From positions 186,001 through 250,000 of the forward strand of contig NZ_JACCJY010000003.1 in assembly GCF_014596085.1 (NCBI RefSeq): a DNA stretch of 64,000 bases. The letters are read 5' to 3'. The position numbers were made by a program, and so were the translations under genes. The notes beneath the pieces were generated by a model, which saw only the letters and a program-made list of their open reading frames with translations, was not told where the DNA came from and did no database searches. Origin of the DNA: Azospirillum tabaci. Lineage in GTDB: Bacteria; Pseudomonadota; Alphaproteobacteria; Azospirillales; Azospirillaceae. Shown one piece after another: positions 32,842 through 44,661 of this stretch. How positions within the stretch are numbered: position 1 is the first letter of the stretch; every line of letters starts with the position of its first letter.

Positions 32842-33076
32842 CTTCCTTGGGCGGCTCGAAAAGTTGAATCGGATGCGCGGGCATCACGGTGGAGATGGCG
32901 TGCTTGTAGACGAGCTGCGAATGCGCATCGCGCCGCAGCAGTACCGAGAAGTTGTCGAACCAGGTGATGATTCCCTGAAGTTTAACACCGTTCACGAGGA
33001 ACACGGTCACGGGAGTCTTGTTCTTGCGGACGTGGTTGAGGAACACGTCCTGCACGTTTTGGCTTTTTTCAGACAT
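32828..33076 (-). CDS. hfq: RNA chaperone Hfq
   Basis: This 82-residue hexameric Sm-like protein pairs small RNAs with mRNAs. Sm1 ([25 protein letters not shown]) and Sm2 ([10 protein letters not shown]) are intact, with the usual [13 protein letters not shown] start that forms the proximal face. The C-terminal tail is short, as in other alphaproteobacteria. In nitrogen-fixing relatives Hfq influences nif gene expression. It precedes and overlaps hflX. Confidence 0.98.
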   Translation of the reverse strand: MSEKSQNVQDVFLNHVRKNKTPVTVFLVNGVKLQGIITWFDNFSVLLRRDAHSQLVYKHAISTVMPAHPIQLFEPPKEGENV

Positions 33077-33171
33077 TTTATGTCGCCCCCTTCTTCAGTG
33101 TTTTTTGGGGCCCCTTGCTAGAAGCCCGCCCCCTGCAGCGATAAGGTCATGGTTGGTCGCAACCGTCTCGA

Positions 33172-33870
33172 CTACTGGTCATCCGATATGGTGTCACCAC
33201 CGCTGCCCACCAACCCGCACAATGCATGGCACGTGTCGTACCGGTGGGCCGGAGGGAAGCGGGTGAAGCCGCTCCCCTCGCCCGCCCCTATTAGCACCGG
33301 GACCATTCCCGCGCCATGGGCACATTCCATGTCGATGTCGGCGTCTCCCACGAACCAGACGTCCGGGCCGGGCGGAATGTTCGCCGGTTCCAGCGCCATC
33401 CGCACCGGCGCGCCGTGCGGCTTATCGAATTCGGCGTCCTGGGCGCCGACCAGACGCCCGAAATAGCCGGTCCAGCCCAGCGCGTCGGCCTCCGCCCGCA
33501 GGAAGCGGCCGGTCTTGTTCGACACCACCGCCTGATAGATTCCGCGCTCCGCGAAGCCGCGCAGCAGGGATTCCGCACCCGGCAGGGGTCGGAGATGCTC
33601 CAGGTGATGGGCCTCGAAATAGGCGTAGAAGAGGTCGCGCGCGTCCGTCCAGCGCTCCCCGAAGATGCGGGGGAAGCTGTCGCGAAGCGACTGCTTGATG
33701 CGCTCGCGTGCCTCCTCCTCGGTCCAGGCCGGATGACCGAAGGTGACCAGCGCGTGGTTCAGCGCGGCGCGCACGGTGCCCCAATTGTCGACCAGCGTGT
33801 TGTCCCAGTCGTAGAGGACGGCGCGCGGCAGCACGGGCAGGCGGTCGATGACGGTGGCGGCGTCGCTCAT
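33172..33870 (-). CDS. HAD-superfamily hydrolase (phosphoglycolate phosphatase-like)
   Basis: The 232-residue phosphatase has all HAD motifs: I in VLYDWDNTLVDNW, II in AVVSNKTG, the Lys of III in EFDKPHGAP and IV in VWFVGDADIDMECAHGAGM. A helical cap sits between motifs I and II, as in Gph-like enzymes. The real substrate is unknown. Its ATG overlaps the stop of the D-amino-acid transaminase gene (ATGA), so the pair is coupled. Confidence 0.9.
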   Translation of the reverse strand: MSDAATVIDRLPVLPRAVLYDWDNTLVDNWGTVRAALNHALVTFGHPAWTEEEARERIKQSLRDSFPRIFGERWTDARDLFYAYFEAHHLEHLRPLPGAESLLRGFAERGIYQAVVSNKTGRFLRAEADALGWTGYFGRLVGAQDAEFDKPHGAPVRMALEPANIPPGPDVWFVGDADIDMECAHGAGMVPVLIGAGEGSGFTRFPPAHRYDTCHALCGLVGSGGDTISDDQ

Positions 33871-34730
33871 GACGGCACCCGTCCGGCCACGTAATCCAGA
33901 TAGGCCTGCCGCAGTGTGCGGGTGATCGGCCCCGGCCTGCCCTCGCCCACCGGCTTCCCGTCGATGCGGGTCACCGGCAGCGCGAAGGTGCCGGCGGAGG
34001 ACACGAAGGCTTCGCGGGCGGCGAGCGCCTCCTCCACCGTGAAGCTGCGCTCCTCCACCGGGATGCCGCGCTCGCCGGCCAGCCGCAGAAGCGACAGGCG
34101 GGTGATGCCGTTGAGGATCTTCTGCGACGGGGCGCGGGTCACCAGAACGCCGCCCTGCGTAACGATCCAGGCGTTGGAGGAGGAACCCTCCGTCACCGTC
34201 CCGTCCGGATCGATCAACCACGCTTCGTAGGCGCCCGCTTCGGCGGCCTGCTGCTTCGCCAGCACCGGGGCGAGAAGGCCGACCGTCTTGATGTCGCGCC
34301 GACCCCAGCGGATGTCGGGCACCGTGACCACGGCAACGCCCTTTTCGAGCTGCTCCGGCTTGGCGAAGGCGGTGACCCGCTTGATGGTCATCACCAGGGT
34401 CGCGGGGACGTCCACCGGGAATTTGAAGTCACGCGGGGCGACGCCGCGGGTGACCTGGATGTAGAGCGAACCGTTGCGGACGCCGTTCCGCCGCACCAGT
34501 TCGCGGGCGATCATCGTCACGACGCGGGGTGCCGCCGGCCAGTCCATGCGCAGCTCCGACAGGCTGCGGCCCAGACGCTCCATATGGCCGTCCAGATCCG
34601 CGAAGCGCCCGTCGAGGAGGGTCACCACCTCATAGACGCCGTCGGCGAACTGGAAGCCGCGGTCTTCGACATGGACCGCCGCCTGCCGGTGCGGCAGGTA
34701 ACGGCCGTTGACGTATGCCCATCGAGCCAT
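33867..34730 (-). CDS. dat: D-amino-acid transaminase (class IV aminotransferase)
   Basis: The 287-residue PLP enzyme swaps amino groups between D-amino acids and 2-oxo acids. MARWAYVNGRYLPHRQAAVHVEDRGFQFADGVYEVV is the typical start. The PLP Lys lies in RDIKTVGLLAPVLAKQQA, followed by EAWLIDPDGTVTEGSSSNAWIV and the ITRLSLLRLA helix. Branched-chain or aminodeoxychorismate lyase activity is an alternative within this fold type, though the start pattern favours D-amino acids. It lies downstream of trkA on the same strand, 42 bases away. Confidence 0.88.
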   Translation of the reverse strand: MARWAYVNGRYLPHRQAAVHVEDRGFQFADGVYEVVTLLDGRFADLDGHMERLGRSLSELRMDWPAAPRVVTMIARELVRRNGVRNGSLYIQVTRGVAPRDFKFPVDVPATLVMTIKRVTAFAKPEQLEKGVAVVTVPDIRWGRRDIKTVGLLAPVLAKQQAAEAGAYEAWLIDPDGTVTEGSSSNAWIVTQGGVLVTRAPSQKILNGITRLSLLRLAGERGIPVEERSFTVEEALAAREAFVSSAGTFALPVTRIDGKPVGEGRPGPITRTLRQAYLDYVAGRVPS

Positions 34731-34772
34731 GGATGTTCTTTTTGTTGGTGCCGAAAACGATACGGGGAACGA

Positions 34773-36149
34773 TCAGAAGAATTCAAGCCGGACGGCGAAC
34801 ATCTTCTCCACCTTTTTCACCTGACCGGCGGTGGCGAGAATGATGACGCGGTCCTTCGGACGGATCACCGTGGCGGGGCGCGGGATGATCACCTCGTCGC
34901 CGCGCACGATGGCTCCGACGATGACTCCGGAGGGCAGATTTACCTCCCGCAGCGGCGTGTTCACCACCGCGGAGGTTTCCAGTGCCTCGGCCTCGATGAC
35001 TTCGGCGAAGCCGTCACGCAGGCTGTGCACCGCGCGGATGCGGCCGCGGCGGACGTGCTGGAGGATGTTCGACACGGTGATGGCGCGCGGGCTGACCACC
35101 GCGTCGATCCCCAGCGGCGACACCAGCGAGGTGTAGGACGCCTTGTTGATCAGCGTGATGGCGCGCTTCGCCCCGTGCCGCTTGGCGAGCAGCGAGGACA
35201 GGATGTTGCCCTCGTCGTCGTTGGTTACGGCGACCACCGTTTCGGTGGCCCGGACGTTGGCCTCCTCCAGGATTTCCGGGTCCAGCCCGTCGCCGTGCAG
35301 CACCATGATGCGCGACAGGCGCTGCGCCACGAACTGGGCGCGGCTGCGGTTCATCTCGATGATGCGGGCAGTGACGTGGGGGTATTTCGCCTCCAACTCC
35401 TCCGCCAGACAGAGTCCGATGTTGCCGCCACCGAGGATGATGATGCGGCGGGCTTCCACCTCCTCATGGCCGAAGGCGGCCATGGCGCGGTTGAGATGGC
35501 GGTTGTCGCAGGCGAAGTAGACCTCGTCGCCGGGCAGCATCTGGTCGTCGCCACCGGGGATGAAGGACCGGTCGTTGCGGATGATCGCCACCACCTCCAG
35601 CCCGAGATCGGGGAACAGGCCGGTCAGCTGGCGCAGCGGCGTGTGCAGCACCGGGCAGGTTTCCGTGCACAGCACGCCGACGACGCGGACCTTGCCGTCC
35701 GCGAGCGGAATCATGTCGAAGGCGCCCGGCACCTGGAGCCGACGGGCGATGGCGCGCGCCACCGCGATCTCGGGCGAGATGATGACGTCGATCGGCATGT
35801 GGTCGCGGCTGAACAGGTCCGCCCAGATCGGCTTCAGATAGCTCTGGTTGCGCACTCGGGCGATCTTGGTCGGCACTTTGAACAGAGCGTGCGCGACCTC
35901 GCAGGCCACCATGTTGATCTCGTCGATCTGGGTGACCGCGATGATCATGTCGGTCTCGCCCGCCCCCGCCGCCTCCAGAACGTCAGGGTGGGAGGCGTGG
36001 CCGACCATGGCCTGCACGTCGAGCGTGTCGCTGATCCGCTGGATGAGTTCCGGCGAATGGTCGATCACCGTGACGTTGTTGCCCTCGGACGCCAGATAGC
36101 GCGCGATGTTCGAGCCGACCTGCCCGGCTCCGCAAACGATGACCTTCAC
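34773..36149 (-). CDS. trkA: Trk system potassium uptake regulator TrkA
   Basis: The 458-residue cytoplasmic NAD-binding regulator of the Trk potassium channel has two tandem RCK units: TrkA-N with MKVIVCGAGQVGSNIARYLA at the start and a second Rossmann motif IIILGGGNIGLCLAEEL near the middle, each followed by a TrkA-C domain. No trkH membrane subunit lies in the window. Its place right after ntrX is common in alphaproteobacteria. Confidence 0.96.
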   Translation of the reverse strand: MKVIVCGAGQVGSNIARYLASEGNNVTVIDHSPELIQRISDTLDVQAMVGHASHPDVLEAAGAGETDMIIAVTQIDEINMVACEVAHALFKVPTKIARVRNQSYLKPIWADLFSRDHMPIDVIISPEIAVARAIARRLQVPGAFDMIPLADGKVRVVGVLCTETCPVLHTPLRQLTGLFPDLGLEVVAIIRNDRSFIPGGDDQMLPGDEVYFACDNRHLNRAMAAFGHEEVEARRIIILGGGNIGLCLAEELEAKYPHVTARIIEMNRSRAQFVAQRLSRIMVLHGDGLDPEILEEANVRATETVVAVTNDDEGNILSSLLAKRHGAKRAITLINKASYTSLVSPLGIDAVVSPRAITVSNILQHVRRGRIRAVHSLRDGFAEVIEAEALETSAVVNTPLREVNLPSGVIVGAIVRGDEVIIPRPATVIRPKDRVIILATAGQVKKVEKMFAVRLEFF

Positions 36150-36192
36150 GGCCTTCTTACCCTTCCCTGCCCCACCTGTGTCACCAACGCGC

Positions 36193-37593
36193 TCATTCCA
36201 CGAACAGCTTGCCCTTCTCGCTGCCGTGCACGCCGAGCGATTTCAGCTTCCGGTGCAAGGCGGAGCGCTCCATCCCCACGAAGGAGGCGGTGCGGGAGAT
36301 GTTGCCGCCGAAGCGCGTCACCTGGGCCAGAAGATATTCGCGCTCGAACACCTCGCGCGCCTCACGGAGCGGCAGGCCCATGATCTCGCCCCCCTTGTCC
36401 CATTTCAGGACGGTGGGGGTGATGGCGCCGATCTCCGGCGGAAGCTGGTCGGCGCGGATCGGCTCCTTGGGGTCGCCCTGCGCCATGATGAGCAGCCAAT
36501 CGACCACGTTGCGCAGTTGGCGCACGTTGCCCGGCCAGTCGTAGGCCTGGAGCGCGGCCATGGCGTCCTCGCCGAACTCACGGGCCGGCAGACCCGCGGC
36601 TTCGGCGGAGCGCTGCATGAAATGGCGGGCCAGCAGAGGAATGTCCTCGCGCCGCTCGGCCAGCGAGGGCACGCGGATCGGCACGACGGCGAGGCGATAG
36701 AACAGATCCTGGCGGAAGCGGCCCTGGTCGATTTCCGCCTGAAGGTCGCGGTTGGAGGTGGCGACGACGCGCACGTCCACCTCGACCCGCTGGCCACCGC
36801 CGACCCGCTCGAACACCTGCTCCTGCAGGGCGCGGACAATCTTGCCCTGGGTTTCGAGCGGCATGTCGGCCACCTCGTCGAGCAGCAGCGTGCCCCCATG
36901 GGCCTGCTCGAAGGTGCCGATCTTGCGGCCGCCACCGTCCACCCCGGCCTCCGTCCCGAACAGCTCCATCTCCAGCCGGTCGGGGCGCATGGTGGCGCAG
37001 TTCAGCCCGACGAAGGGACCGCCGGCCCGGCGCGACCGCGCGTGGATCAGCCGGGCCACCACCTCCTTGCCGGAGCCGGCGGGGCCGGTGATCAGGACGC
37101 GGCTTCCCGTGGGCGCCACCTTCTCGATGCTCTGGCGGACGTGGTTGACGGCGGTGGATCGGCCGATCAGCTCCACCTCTCCGCCGGCCCGCAGCTTCAG
37201 CTCCTCGTTCTCGCGCTTCAGCCGGGCCGCCTCGATGGCGCGGTCGACCATCAGCAGCAGCCGGTCGGCCTTGAAAGGCTTCTCGATGAAGTCGTAGGCG
37301 CCGATCTTGATCGCCGAGACGGCGGTCTCGATGTTGCCGTGGCCCGAGATCATGATGACTGGCAGGTTCCGGTGGTCGCGCATCAACTGTTCGAGGATTT
37401 GAAGCCCGTCGAGCCGGCTGCCCTGAAGCCAGATGTCCAGAACCACGAGGCTCGGACGGCGCGCCGAGACCTGGGCGAACGCCTGATCAGCGTCGGCGGC
37501 CTCGCGCGTCTTCATGCCTTCGTCGTTCAGGATGCCGGCGATCAGCATCCGGATGTCCGCTTCGTCGTCGACGATCAGAATGTCATGCGCCAT
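36193..37593 (-). CDS. ntrX: nitrogen regulation response regulator NtrX
   Basis: The 466-residue partner of NtrY has a receiver domain (phospho-Asp in [15 protein letters not shown]), a sigma-54-type AAA+ domain with Walker A GPAGSGKE, and a C-terminal Fis-like helix-turn-helix ([24 protein letters not shown]). The GAFTGA loop that contacts sigma-54 is missing: the segment reads [24 protein letters not shown]. This is a known trait of alphaproteobacterial NtrX, which then probably acts without sigma-54. Start 37593 overlaps the ntrY stop by 11 bases. Confidence 0.95.
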   Translation of the reverse strand: MAHDILIVDDEADIRMLIAGILNDEGMKTREAADADQAFAQVSARRPSLVVLDIWLQGSRLDGLQILEQLMRDHRNLPVIMISGHGNIETAVSAIKIGAYDFIEKPFKADRLLLMVDRAIEAARLKRENEELKLRAGGEVELIGRSTAVNHVRQSIEKVAPTGSRVLITGPAGSGKEVVARLIHARSRRAGGPFVGLNCATMRPDRLEMELFGTEAGVDGGGRKIGTFEQAHGGTLLLDEVADMPLETQGKIVRALQEQVFERVGGGQRVEVDVRVVATSNRDLQAEIDQGRFRQDLFYRLAVVPIRVPSLAERREDIPLLARHFMQRSAEAAGLPAREFGEDAMAALQAYDWPGNVRQLRNVVDWLLIMAQGDPKEPIRADQLPPEIGAITPTVLKWDKGGEIMGLPLREAREVFEREYLLAQVTRFGGNISRTASFVGMERSALHRKLKSLGVHGSEKGKLFVE

Positions 37594-39904
37594 GGGCTGC
37601 GTGCCTCTTCTCTTCACCGGTCTCCGCCGGCGTACCAACGCCGCCGGGGGCGTCGCCCGCGGCCGTGCCGGAGCTGGTGGACGTGTTGGGGATGACCAGA
37701 CCGACGCGCGCCCCGCCGCCTTCGCGGTCCTCCAGGGTCAGCACGCCGCCATGGTCCTCCATGATCTTCTTGACGATTGCCAGCCCCAGTCCCGTGCCTT
37801 TCGCGCGCGTCGTCACGTAGGGTTCGGTCAGCCGGTCGCGCTCCTCGGTCGGCAACCCCTTGCCGTTGTCCTCGACGATCATGGCGATGCGCTCGGCATC
37901 GGTCTCGACCCGGATGGCGACGTGGCCGGGCGGCAGTTCCGCGCCTTCGGCGGGCGGCGGGCGGCCTTCGATGGCGTCCGCGGCGTTCTGCAGCAGGTTG
38001 GTCAGCGCCTGGCTGATCTGGCGGCTGTCGCAGGGCACCGTCAGCGGCCCCTGGGGAAGCTGCATGTCGAACTTGATCTTCCCGGCGTGCGCGCTGGACT
38101 GCAGGAACACCGCCTGCCGGACGAGGTCGTTGAGATTGCAGGGCTTCATCACCGGCTGCGGCATGCGCGCGAAGGCCGAGAACTCGTCCACCATGCGCCG
38201 GATGTCGTCCACCTGCCGGACGATGGTGTCCGTGCACATGGTGAAGACCTCGGTGTCGCTGGTGATCTCCTTCAGGTACTTGCGGCGCAGCCGTTCGGCG
38301 GAGAGCTGGATCGGCGTCAGCGGATTCTTGATCTCGTGGGCGATGCGGCGGGCGACGTCGGCCCAGGCTGCCTTGCGTTGCGCGGAAACCAGTTCGGTGA
38401 TGTCGTCAAAGGTCACGACATAGCCGCGGATGTCCCCGCTGCCCCGCCCTTCGGTGGAGATGCGGACGAGCAGGGTCAGCGGCGTCGTGCCGGGACGGCG
38501 GATCTGGATCTGATCCTGCACCACGCGGCCGGGGCGGCCCGGCGCATGGTCCAGAAGCTCCCCCATCTCCGGCGACAAATCGGCAAGCTTCACCCCGACC
38601 ATGCTGTCCGCATCGTCGACGCCGAGAAGGCGCGCGGCCGAGAAATTGGGCAGCGTGACGCGCCCTTCCGCGTCCAATCCGATCACGCCCGCCGACACGC
38701 CGCCCAGCACGGTCTCGGTGAAGCGGCGTCGCTCGTCGATCAGGCGGTTGGCGGATAGAAGCTCGTGCCGTTGGCTTTCGATCTCCGTGGTCATGCGATT
38801 GAAGGCGCGCGACAGCAGACCAAGCTCGTCCTCGGCGGGCGGCTCGGTCACGCGCACGGTCAGGTCGCCGGCGCGCACCCGCTCGGCCGCCCCGATCAGG
38901 GCGCTGATCGGCCGCGCCAGCCGCGTCGCAAAGATCAGCCCGGCCCACACCGCAGCCAGCAGAAGCAGCAGAGCCACGACCAGGAAGATCAGGGTGAAGG
39001 TGATCTGCAGACTGCCGCGCTGGCTTTCCAGCGCCCCGAATTCCCGCACCGCCCCTTCCGCCGAGGCCATGTGCGAGAGCACGCGCGGCTCCACCATGCG
39101 CCCGACATAGAGATAGGTGTCGGCGAAGCGGTCGAGCCGGACCAGGGCGCGCACCCGGTCGTCGTTCTCGCTGACGATCATCGCCACCTCGCCGCGGCGG
39201 GCGGTGGCGAGCTTGTCGTCGGGGATCGGGTCGAACTCCAGCGCGAAGGTGTAGCCGGAGCGCGCGACGATGGCGCCGGTCGTCCCGTTGAAGACGATGG
39301 CCTCTGACAGGGCGCGCAGCATCGCCTGGGTGGCGACCACCTGCTCGAACCGCTCGGGATCGCTGGCGAGGCGCGCCGCCTCCTGGTTCAGGTCGTTCGC
39401 CATGGCGAGCGCGTCGGCGCGGATGTTCTGCTGGTGCTCATGCAGATAGGCGCTGGCCACCGCCAGGGACTCGTTCACCGCCGTGCGCACCCGTTCGCTG
39501 AACCAGGACTGCACGCCGACATAGAAGAAGACCGTGGAGAAGATGGCCATGATGATGGCCGGCGCGACGGCGAGCAGGCTGAACACGGCGACCAGCCGTA
39601 CATGCATCTGCGACCCGGCGAGGCCGCGCCGCCGCCCGATCCACAGATAGACAATGCGCCGCGCGATCAGCACGCCGAGCAGAAGCAGCAACGCCAGATC
39701 GAGGGTCAGCAGCCACGTGACGGTGCGCGGGTTGGTTTCCCCGAAGGGTGCGCTCTCCGTCAGTGCCGTGTACGTTGCAAATCCCGCCACCAGGGCCGCC
39801 AGCGACAGCGCGAAGGCAAGCCGCTTCGCCAGCCCGACACGGGCTGCCCAGCGAAGGAACTGCTGCCAAAGCGGCGTGGCGGCTTCAGGGGGTGTAGGCG
39901 ACAT
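37583..39904 (-). CDS. ntrY: nitrogen regulation sensor histidine kinase NtrY
   Basis: The 773-residue inner-membrane kinase has three hydrophobic segments near the N-terminus, a periplasmic sensor region (about 150-290), another membrane helix, HAMP ([24 protein letters not shown]), PAS ([25 protein letters not shown]), the phospho-acceptor in [14 protein letters not shown] and an ATPase domain with [10 protein letters not shown] and [12 protein letters not shown]. It phosphorylates NtrX. Start 39904 has no strong Shine-Dalgarno. Repeated GGCAAC/GTTGCC motifs lie upstream. Confidence 0.95.
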   Translation of the reverse strand: MSPTPPEAATPLWQQFLRWAARVGLAKRLAFALSLAALVAGFATYTALTESAPFGETNPRTVTWLLTLDLALLLLLGVLIARRIVYLWIGRRRGLAGSQMHVRLVAVFSLLAVAPAIIMAIFSTVFFYVGVQSWFSERVRTAVNESLAVASAYLHEHQQNIRADALAMANDLNQEAARLASDPERFEQVVATQAMLRALSEAIVFNGTTGAIVARSGYTFALEFDPIPDDKLATARRGEVAMIVSENDDRVRALVRLDRFADTYLYVGRMVEPRVLSHMASAEGAVREFGALESQRGSLQITFTLIFLVVALLLLLAAVWAGLIFATRLARPISALIGAAERVRAGDLTVRVTEPPAEDELGLLSRAFNRMTTEIESQRHELLSANRLIDERRRFTETVLGGVSAGVIGLDAEGRVTLPNFSAARLLGVDDADSMVGVKLADLSPEMGELLDHAPGRPGRVVQDQIQIRRPGTTPLTLLVRISTEGRGSGDIRGYVVTFDDITELVSAQRKAAWADVARRIAHEIKNPLTPIQLSAERLRRKYLKEITSDTEVFTMCTDTIVRQVDDIRRMVDEFSAFARMPQPVMKPCNLNDLVRQAVFLQSSAHAGKIKFDMQLPQGPLTVPCDSRQISQALTNLLQNAADAIEGRPPPAEGAELPPGHVAIRVETDAERIAMIVEDNGKGLPTEERDRLTEPYVTTRAKGTGLGLAIVKKIMEDHGGVLTLEDREGGGARVGLVIPNTSTSSGTAAGDAPGGVGTPAETGEEKRHAAHGA

Positions 39905-39910
39905 CAATCC

Positions 39911-39969
39911 GGCAACCTGTCTGTTGCCAGAATGATACACGAGCTGTTGCCGTCCTGCCAAGCGGCAAC
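39911..39969. repeat. four alternating GGCAAC/GTTGCC motifs before ntrY
   Basis: GGCAAC at 39911 and 39964 and GTTGCC at 39923 and 39946 form two inverted pairs: a tight hairpin (39911-39928) and a wider 7-bp one (39946-39969). They lie within 65 bases of the ntrY start and could be operators or RNA structure. Confidence 0.6.
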
Positions 39970-39970
39970 C

Positions 39971-40017
39971 CCTCTGCCTTTCGCACAGTCCCTAAGGAGC
40001 ATCGCGAAGGGCAGAGG
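39971..40017 (-). terminator. 14-bp hairpin between ntrC and ntrY
   Basis: CCTCTGCCTTTCGC (39971-39984) pairs with GCGAAGGGCAGAGG (40004-40017) with one G-U. It lies 74 bases beyond the ntrC stop on the minus strand and may separate the ntrBC and ntrYX transcripts. There is no T tract. Confidence 0.55.
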
Positions 40018-40090
40018 CGCCGGAAGCCTGTCGCAAAAACACCACGCTGTGGGATCGGGGCGGCGCCGGGCTTCGGCCCCCGACGCCGGA

Positions 40091-41532
<1,442 letters not shown>

Positions 41533-41536
<4 letters not shown>

Positions 41537-42735
41537 CCGATGGCCCCTCGGATGCCTCTGGCCGGTGCAGGATCGCCGCTCATCTGCGCTTCATCGAACA
41601 TGGGTAGCGAGACCTTGAAGACGGTGCGGCGCGGCTGGCTATCAAATTCGATGACGCCACCGTGGTCGCCGACAATTTTGGCTACCAATGCAAGCCCCAG
41701 GCCAGTCCCATTGACCTTCGTCGTGATGAACGCATCGAACAGGTTGGAGCGCAGGTCGTCGGGTATGCCGTCCCCATTATCCTGAACGGACACCAGCAAC
41801 GGGAGATGCAGGCGGGTGTCGCCGCCGGGCAGGGCCATGCGGACGCCGTGCTGATAAGATGTGCTGAGAATGATCTCGCCGCCCGATTCCGGTGCAGCTT
41901 CTGCCGCATTTTTAATCAGGTTGAGGAAAATCTGGATGAGCTGGTCGCGGTTGCCATAGACCGGCGGCAGGGACGGGTCGTACCGCTCGATGAAGCGGAT
42001 GTTCCGCGCGAATCCGCTCTGGGCCACCTTGCGGACATGCTCCAGAACGGTGTGGATGTTCACCGCGTCGCGCTCCAGCGGGCGCTGGTCCGAGAAGACC
42101 TCCATCCGGTTGACCAGGGCGACGATGCGGTCGGCCTCGTCGCAGATCAGCCGGGTCAGCACCCGGTCGGACTCGCTGCAGTTCTCCTCCAGGAGCTGCG
42201 CGGCCCCGCGGATGCCCGACAGCGGGTTCTTCACCTCGTGCCCCAGCATCGACGCCATCGCGGTGACCGAGCGGGCGGCGTTGCGGTGGGTCAGCGAGTT
42301 GTCGATCTTGCGGGCCAGCGTGCGCTCGTTGACCGTCAGCAGCACATGGTCGGCGGGCTCGCCCAGGGCGGTCACCCGCACGGTGACGTGGTGCGGGCCG
42401 ATGCGCGGCGTGTCGATGACGACGCCCTCTTGCGAGGCGCGGTGGCGGCCCTGCTGGACCTGCTCGATCAACTGGCTGACCGGACTGTTGGGCGGCAGAA
42501 GCTCCGCCAGCGGCATGCCTTCCATCATGGCGGCGGACAGGCCGAAGAACTCCTGCGCCTCCAGATTCACATAACGGATGTCGCCGGCACCATCGACGAC
42601 CAGGACGGGGTCGGGGAGCGCGTTCAGCATGACGGACGGATCGATGCAGGAGCGGACGGGGCGGTAGGAACTGGAGGGTGCACGGGGCCGCGCCGGGCGG
42701 CGGGGCAATGGAGCAGCGGCAGATGCACGGGCCAT
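41533..42735 (-). CDS. ntrB: nitrogen regulation sensor histidine kinase NtrB
   Basis: The 400-residue cytoplasmic kinase/phosphatase acts on NtrC and is normally controlled by PII. It has a PAS domain ([31 protein letters not shown]), the phospho-acceptor His in [20 protein letters not shown] and an ATPase domain with [17 protein letters not shown] and [12 protein letters not shown]. It has no membrane segment. The start ATG overlaps the dusB stop, giving dusB-ntrB-ntrC as one operon, the standard nifR3-ntrBC layout. Confidence 0.96.
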
Positions 42736-43721
42736 CAGGCAGCCATCCTTTCGATCGCCGGGGCATAGAAGTCGCGGATGAAGCCGCGCACTCGTTCGGG
42801 ATCGGACATGCGGTTGACCTCCGACCGGAATTCGGCGGAGTCGCGCAGGCCCGTGGAGTACCAGGAGATGTGCTTGCGGGCGACGCGCAGCCCGCCCTCG
42901 ACGCCGTAATGGGTCAGCATGGCGTCGTAATGCTCCAGCAGCGTGTCGAGCTGCTCGTGGAGCGGCGGGTCGGGCAACCGCTCGCCGGTGCGGATGTAAT
43001 GCATCACCTGGGCGGGGAACCAGGGGCGCCCGTAGGCGCCGCGCCCGATCATCACCCCATCGGCGCCAGACTCGGCGAGCGCACGGTCCACGGCGTCGAA
43101 GGACGTGATGTCGCCGTTGACCACCACCGGGATCGACACCGCGTCCTTCACGGAGCGGATGAAGGACCAGTCGGCGGTGCCGTTGTAGAACTGCTCGCGG
43201 GTGCGGCCGTGAATGGTGACCAGCTTGATCCCGCACTCCTCCGCGATGCGGGCCAGCCGGGGCGCGTTGAGGCTGTTGTCGTCCCAGCCCTTGCGCATCT
43301 TCAGCGTCACCGGGATGGAGACCGCCTTTGCCGTGGCCTCCAGGATGCGGGCGGCGAGCGCCTCGTCCCGCATCAGGGAGGAGCCGGCGTGGCCGTTGAC
43401 CACCTTCTTCACTGGACAGCCGAAGTTGATGTCGATGATGGCGGCCCCGCGGTCCTCGTTCAGCTTCGCCGCCTCGGCCATCACGTCGGGCTCGCACCCG
43501 GCAAGCTGGACCGCCATGGGGAACTGCTCCGGCTCGCATTCGACCATGCGCAGGGTCTGGCGGTTCTCGCGGATCATCGCCTGGCTCGCGACCATCTCGG
43601 ATACGACCAGCCCGCAGCCGGACTGCTTCACCAGCCGCCGGAACGGCAGGTCGGTGACGCCGGACATAGGGGCGAGGATCACCGGACCCTCAAGCGAGAT
43701 GGTGCCGATTTGAATGGCCAT
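42735..43721 (-). CDS. dusB: tRNA-dihydrouridine synthase DusB (NifR3)
   Basis: This 328-residue FMN enzyme reduces uridines in tRNA. It shows [17 protein letters not shown], the tRNA/flavin-binding [23 protein letters not shown] with the catalytic Cys, and the phosphate-binding [16 protein letters not shown]. Start 43721 is set by AGGTG a few bases upstream; the frame is open to 43748. A palindrome covers this ribosome-binding region. It is the first gene of the dusB-ntrBC operon. Confidence 0.95.
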   Translation of the reverse strand: MAIQIGTISLEGPVILAPMSGVTDLPFRRLVKQSGCGLVVSEMVASQAMIRENRQTLRMVECEPEQFPMAVQLAGCEPDVMAEAAKLNEDRGAAIIDINFGCPVKKVVNGHAGSSLMRDEALAARILEATAKAVSIPVTLKMRKGWDDNSLNAPRLARIAEECGIKLVTIHGRTREQFYNGTADWSFIRSVKDAVSIPVVVNGDITSFDAVDRALAESGADGVMIGRGAYGRPWFPAQVMHYIRTGERLPDPPLHEQLDTLLEHYDAMLTHYGVEGGLRVARKHISWYSTGLRDSAEFRSEVNRMSDPERVRGFIRDFYAPAIERMAA

Positions 43722-43728
43722 GTTCACC

Positions 43729-43745
43729 TGCCCACATGATGGGCA
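43729..43745. promoter_or_regulatory. palindrome over the dusB ribosome-binding region
   Basis: TGCCCA-N5-TGGGCA lies 8-24 bases before the dusB start codon, touching the AGGTG ribosome-binding site. It could be an operator or an mRNA hairpin that limits translation of dusB-ntrBC. Confidence 0.4.
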
Positions 43746-43845
43746 CATTAGCTATATGATGAGAATTTGTGCACGGTAGCACAGCGTTTCGGCATGTTGC
43801 AAGTGCACATACCGCGAGCGCCGCGCTGGCTGTCATGCGCGGGGG

Positions 43846-44661
43846 CTAGCCGAGCAGGACGTCGGTGACGAACTTGACGCCCGGATAGGCGAGGGTCAGG
43901 AGCAGATAGGCGATCAGCACGAGACGCGCGGCCATCCGCCCGCGCACGCCGGTGCGGGCGTGGGCGAGCAGCAACCCGCCGATGACGACGAAGCTGGCGA
44001 CCGACAGCAGCGTCTTGTGGTCGGCGCGCAGCAGCGCGCCGGTTTCGTAATAGAGCACCGCCATTCCCGTGGCGAGACCGGCCCCCAGCACCGCCTCCGA
44101 CGCGCCGAGAAGGTGGAGCTGCATCCGCTCGCTTTCCGCCACCGGGGGCAGGAACCGGGTCAGCGGCGTCGGGCGTTTCGATTTCAGCGCCCGCTCCTGC
44201 AGGAAGGCGGCGAGCGACGCCACGGCGGCCATGGTCAGCAGCGCGTAGGTGATGACCGACACCGCGATGTGCAGGTCGATCCAGATGCCCGGCGCCCCGC
44301 CGCGCAGCACCGGCGCCGGCGCCTGCTGGGCCAGCGTCGCGAAGGCGCCGACGGTCAGCAGATAGGGCAGAAGCAGCGGCGACAGCCGCCACGCCGACCG
44401 GGTCAGAGCGCTCATTGCCATGAACAGCAGCATGCAGGCGGCGATGGTGATCCACAGTGCGGTGGACAGGCCGGTGTGCCAGCGTCCCGCCACCTGGGTC
44501 AGCGCCCAGGCCGCCGGCCCGGCGAAGCCCAGAGCCAGGGCGCTCCAGAAATAGGCGGATCGTCCGTCCGCCCCCTGCCCCGCGATCCGGTGGTAGGGAT
44601 AGATGGACGCCGGCAGCAGCGCCATCAGCGCGGTCAGGCTGTAGACGATGTTCTGCGACAT
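43846..44661 (-). CDS. CcsA/HemX-like cytochrome c assembly membrane protein
   Basis: The 271-residue inner-membrane protein has about eight hydrophobic segments and is of the CcmC/CcsA (YpjD) family. Features include a His in IWIDLHIAVSVITYALLTMAAVASLAAFLQE, a Trp-containing AWRLSPLLLPYLLTVG and the late His of RADHKTLLSVASFVVIGG, in line with haem-contacting residues of the family. The precise role is unknown. It sits between dusB and ispDF, where relatives often lack it. Confidence 0.8.
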   Translation of the reverse strand: MSQNIVYSLTALMALLPASIYPYHRIAGQGADGRSAYFWSALALGFAGPAAWALTQVAGRWHTGLSTALWITIAACMLLFMAMSALTRSAWRLSPLLLPYLLTVGAFATLAQQAPAPVLRGGAPGIWIDLHIAVSVITYALLTMAAVASLAAFLQERALKSKRPTPLTRFLPPVAESERMQLHLLGASEAVLGAGLATGMAVLYYETGALLRADHKTLLSVASFVVIGGLLLAHARTGVRGRMAARLVLIAYLLLTLAYPGVKFVTDVLLG

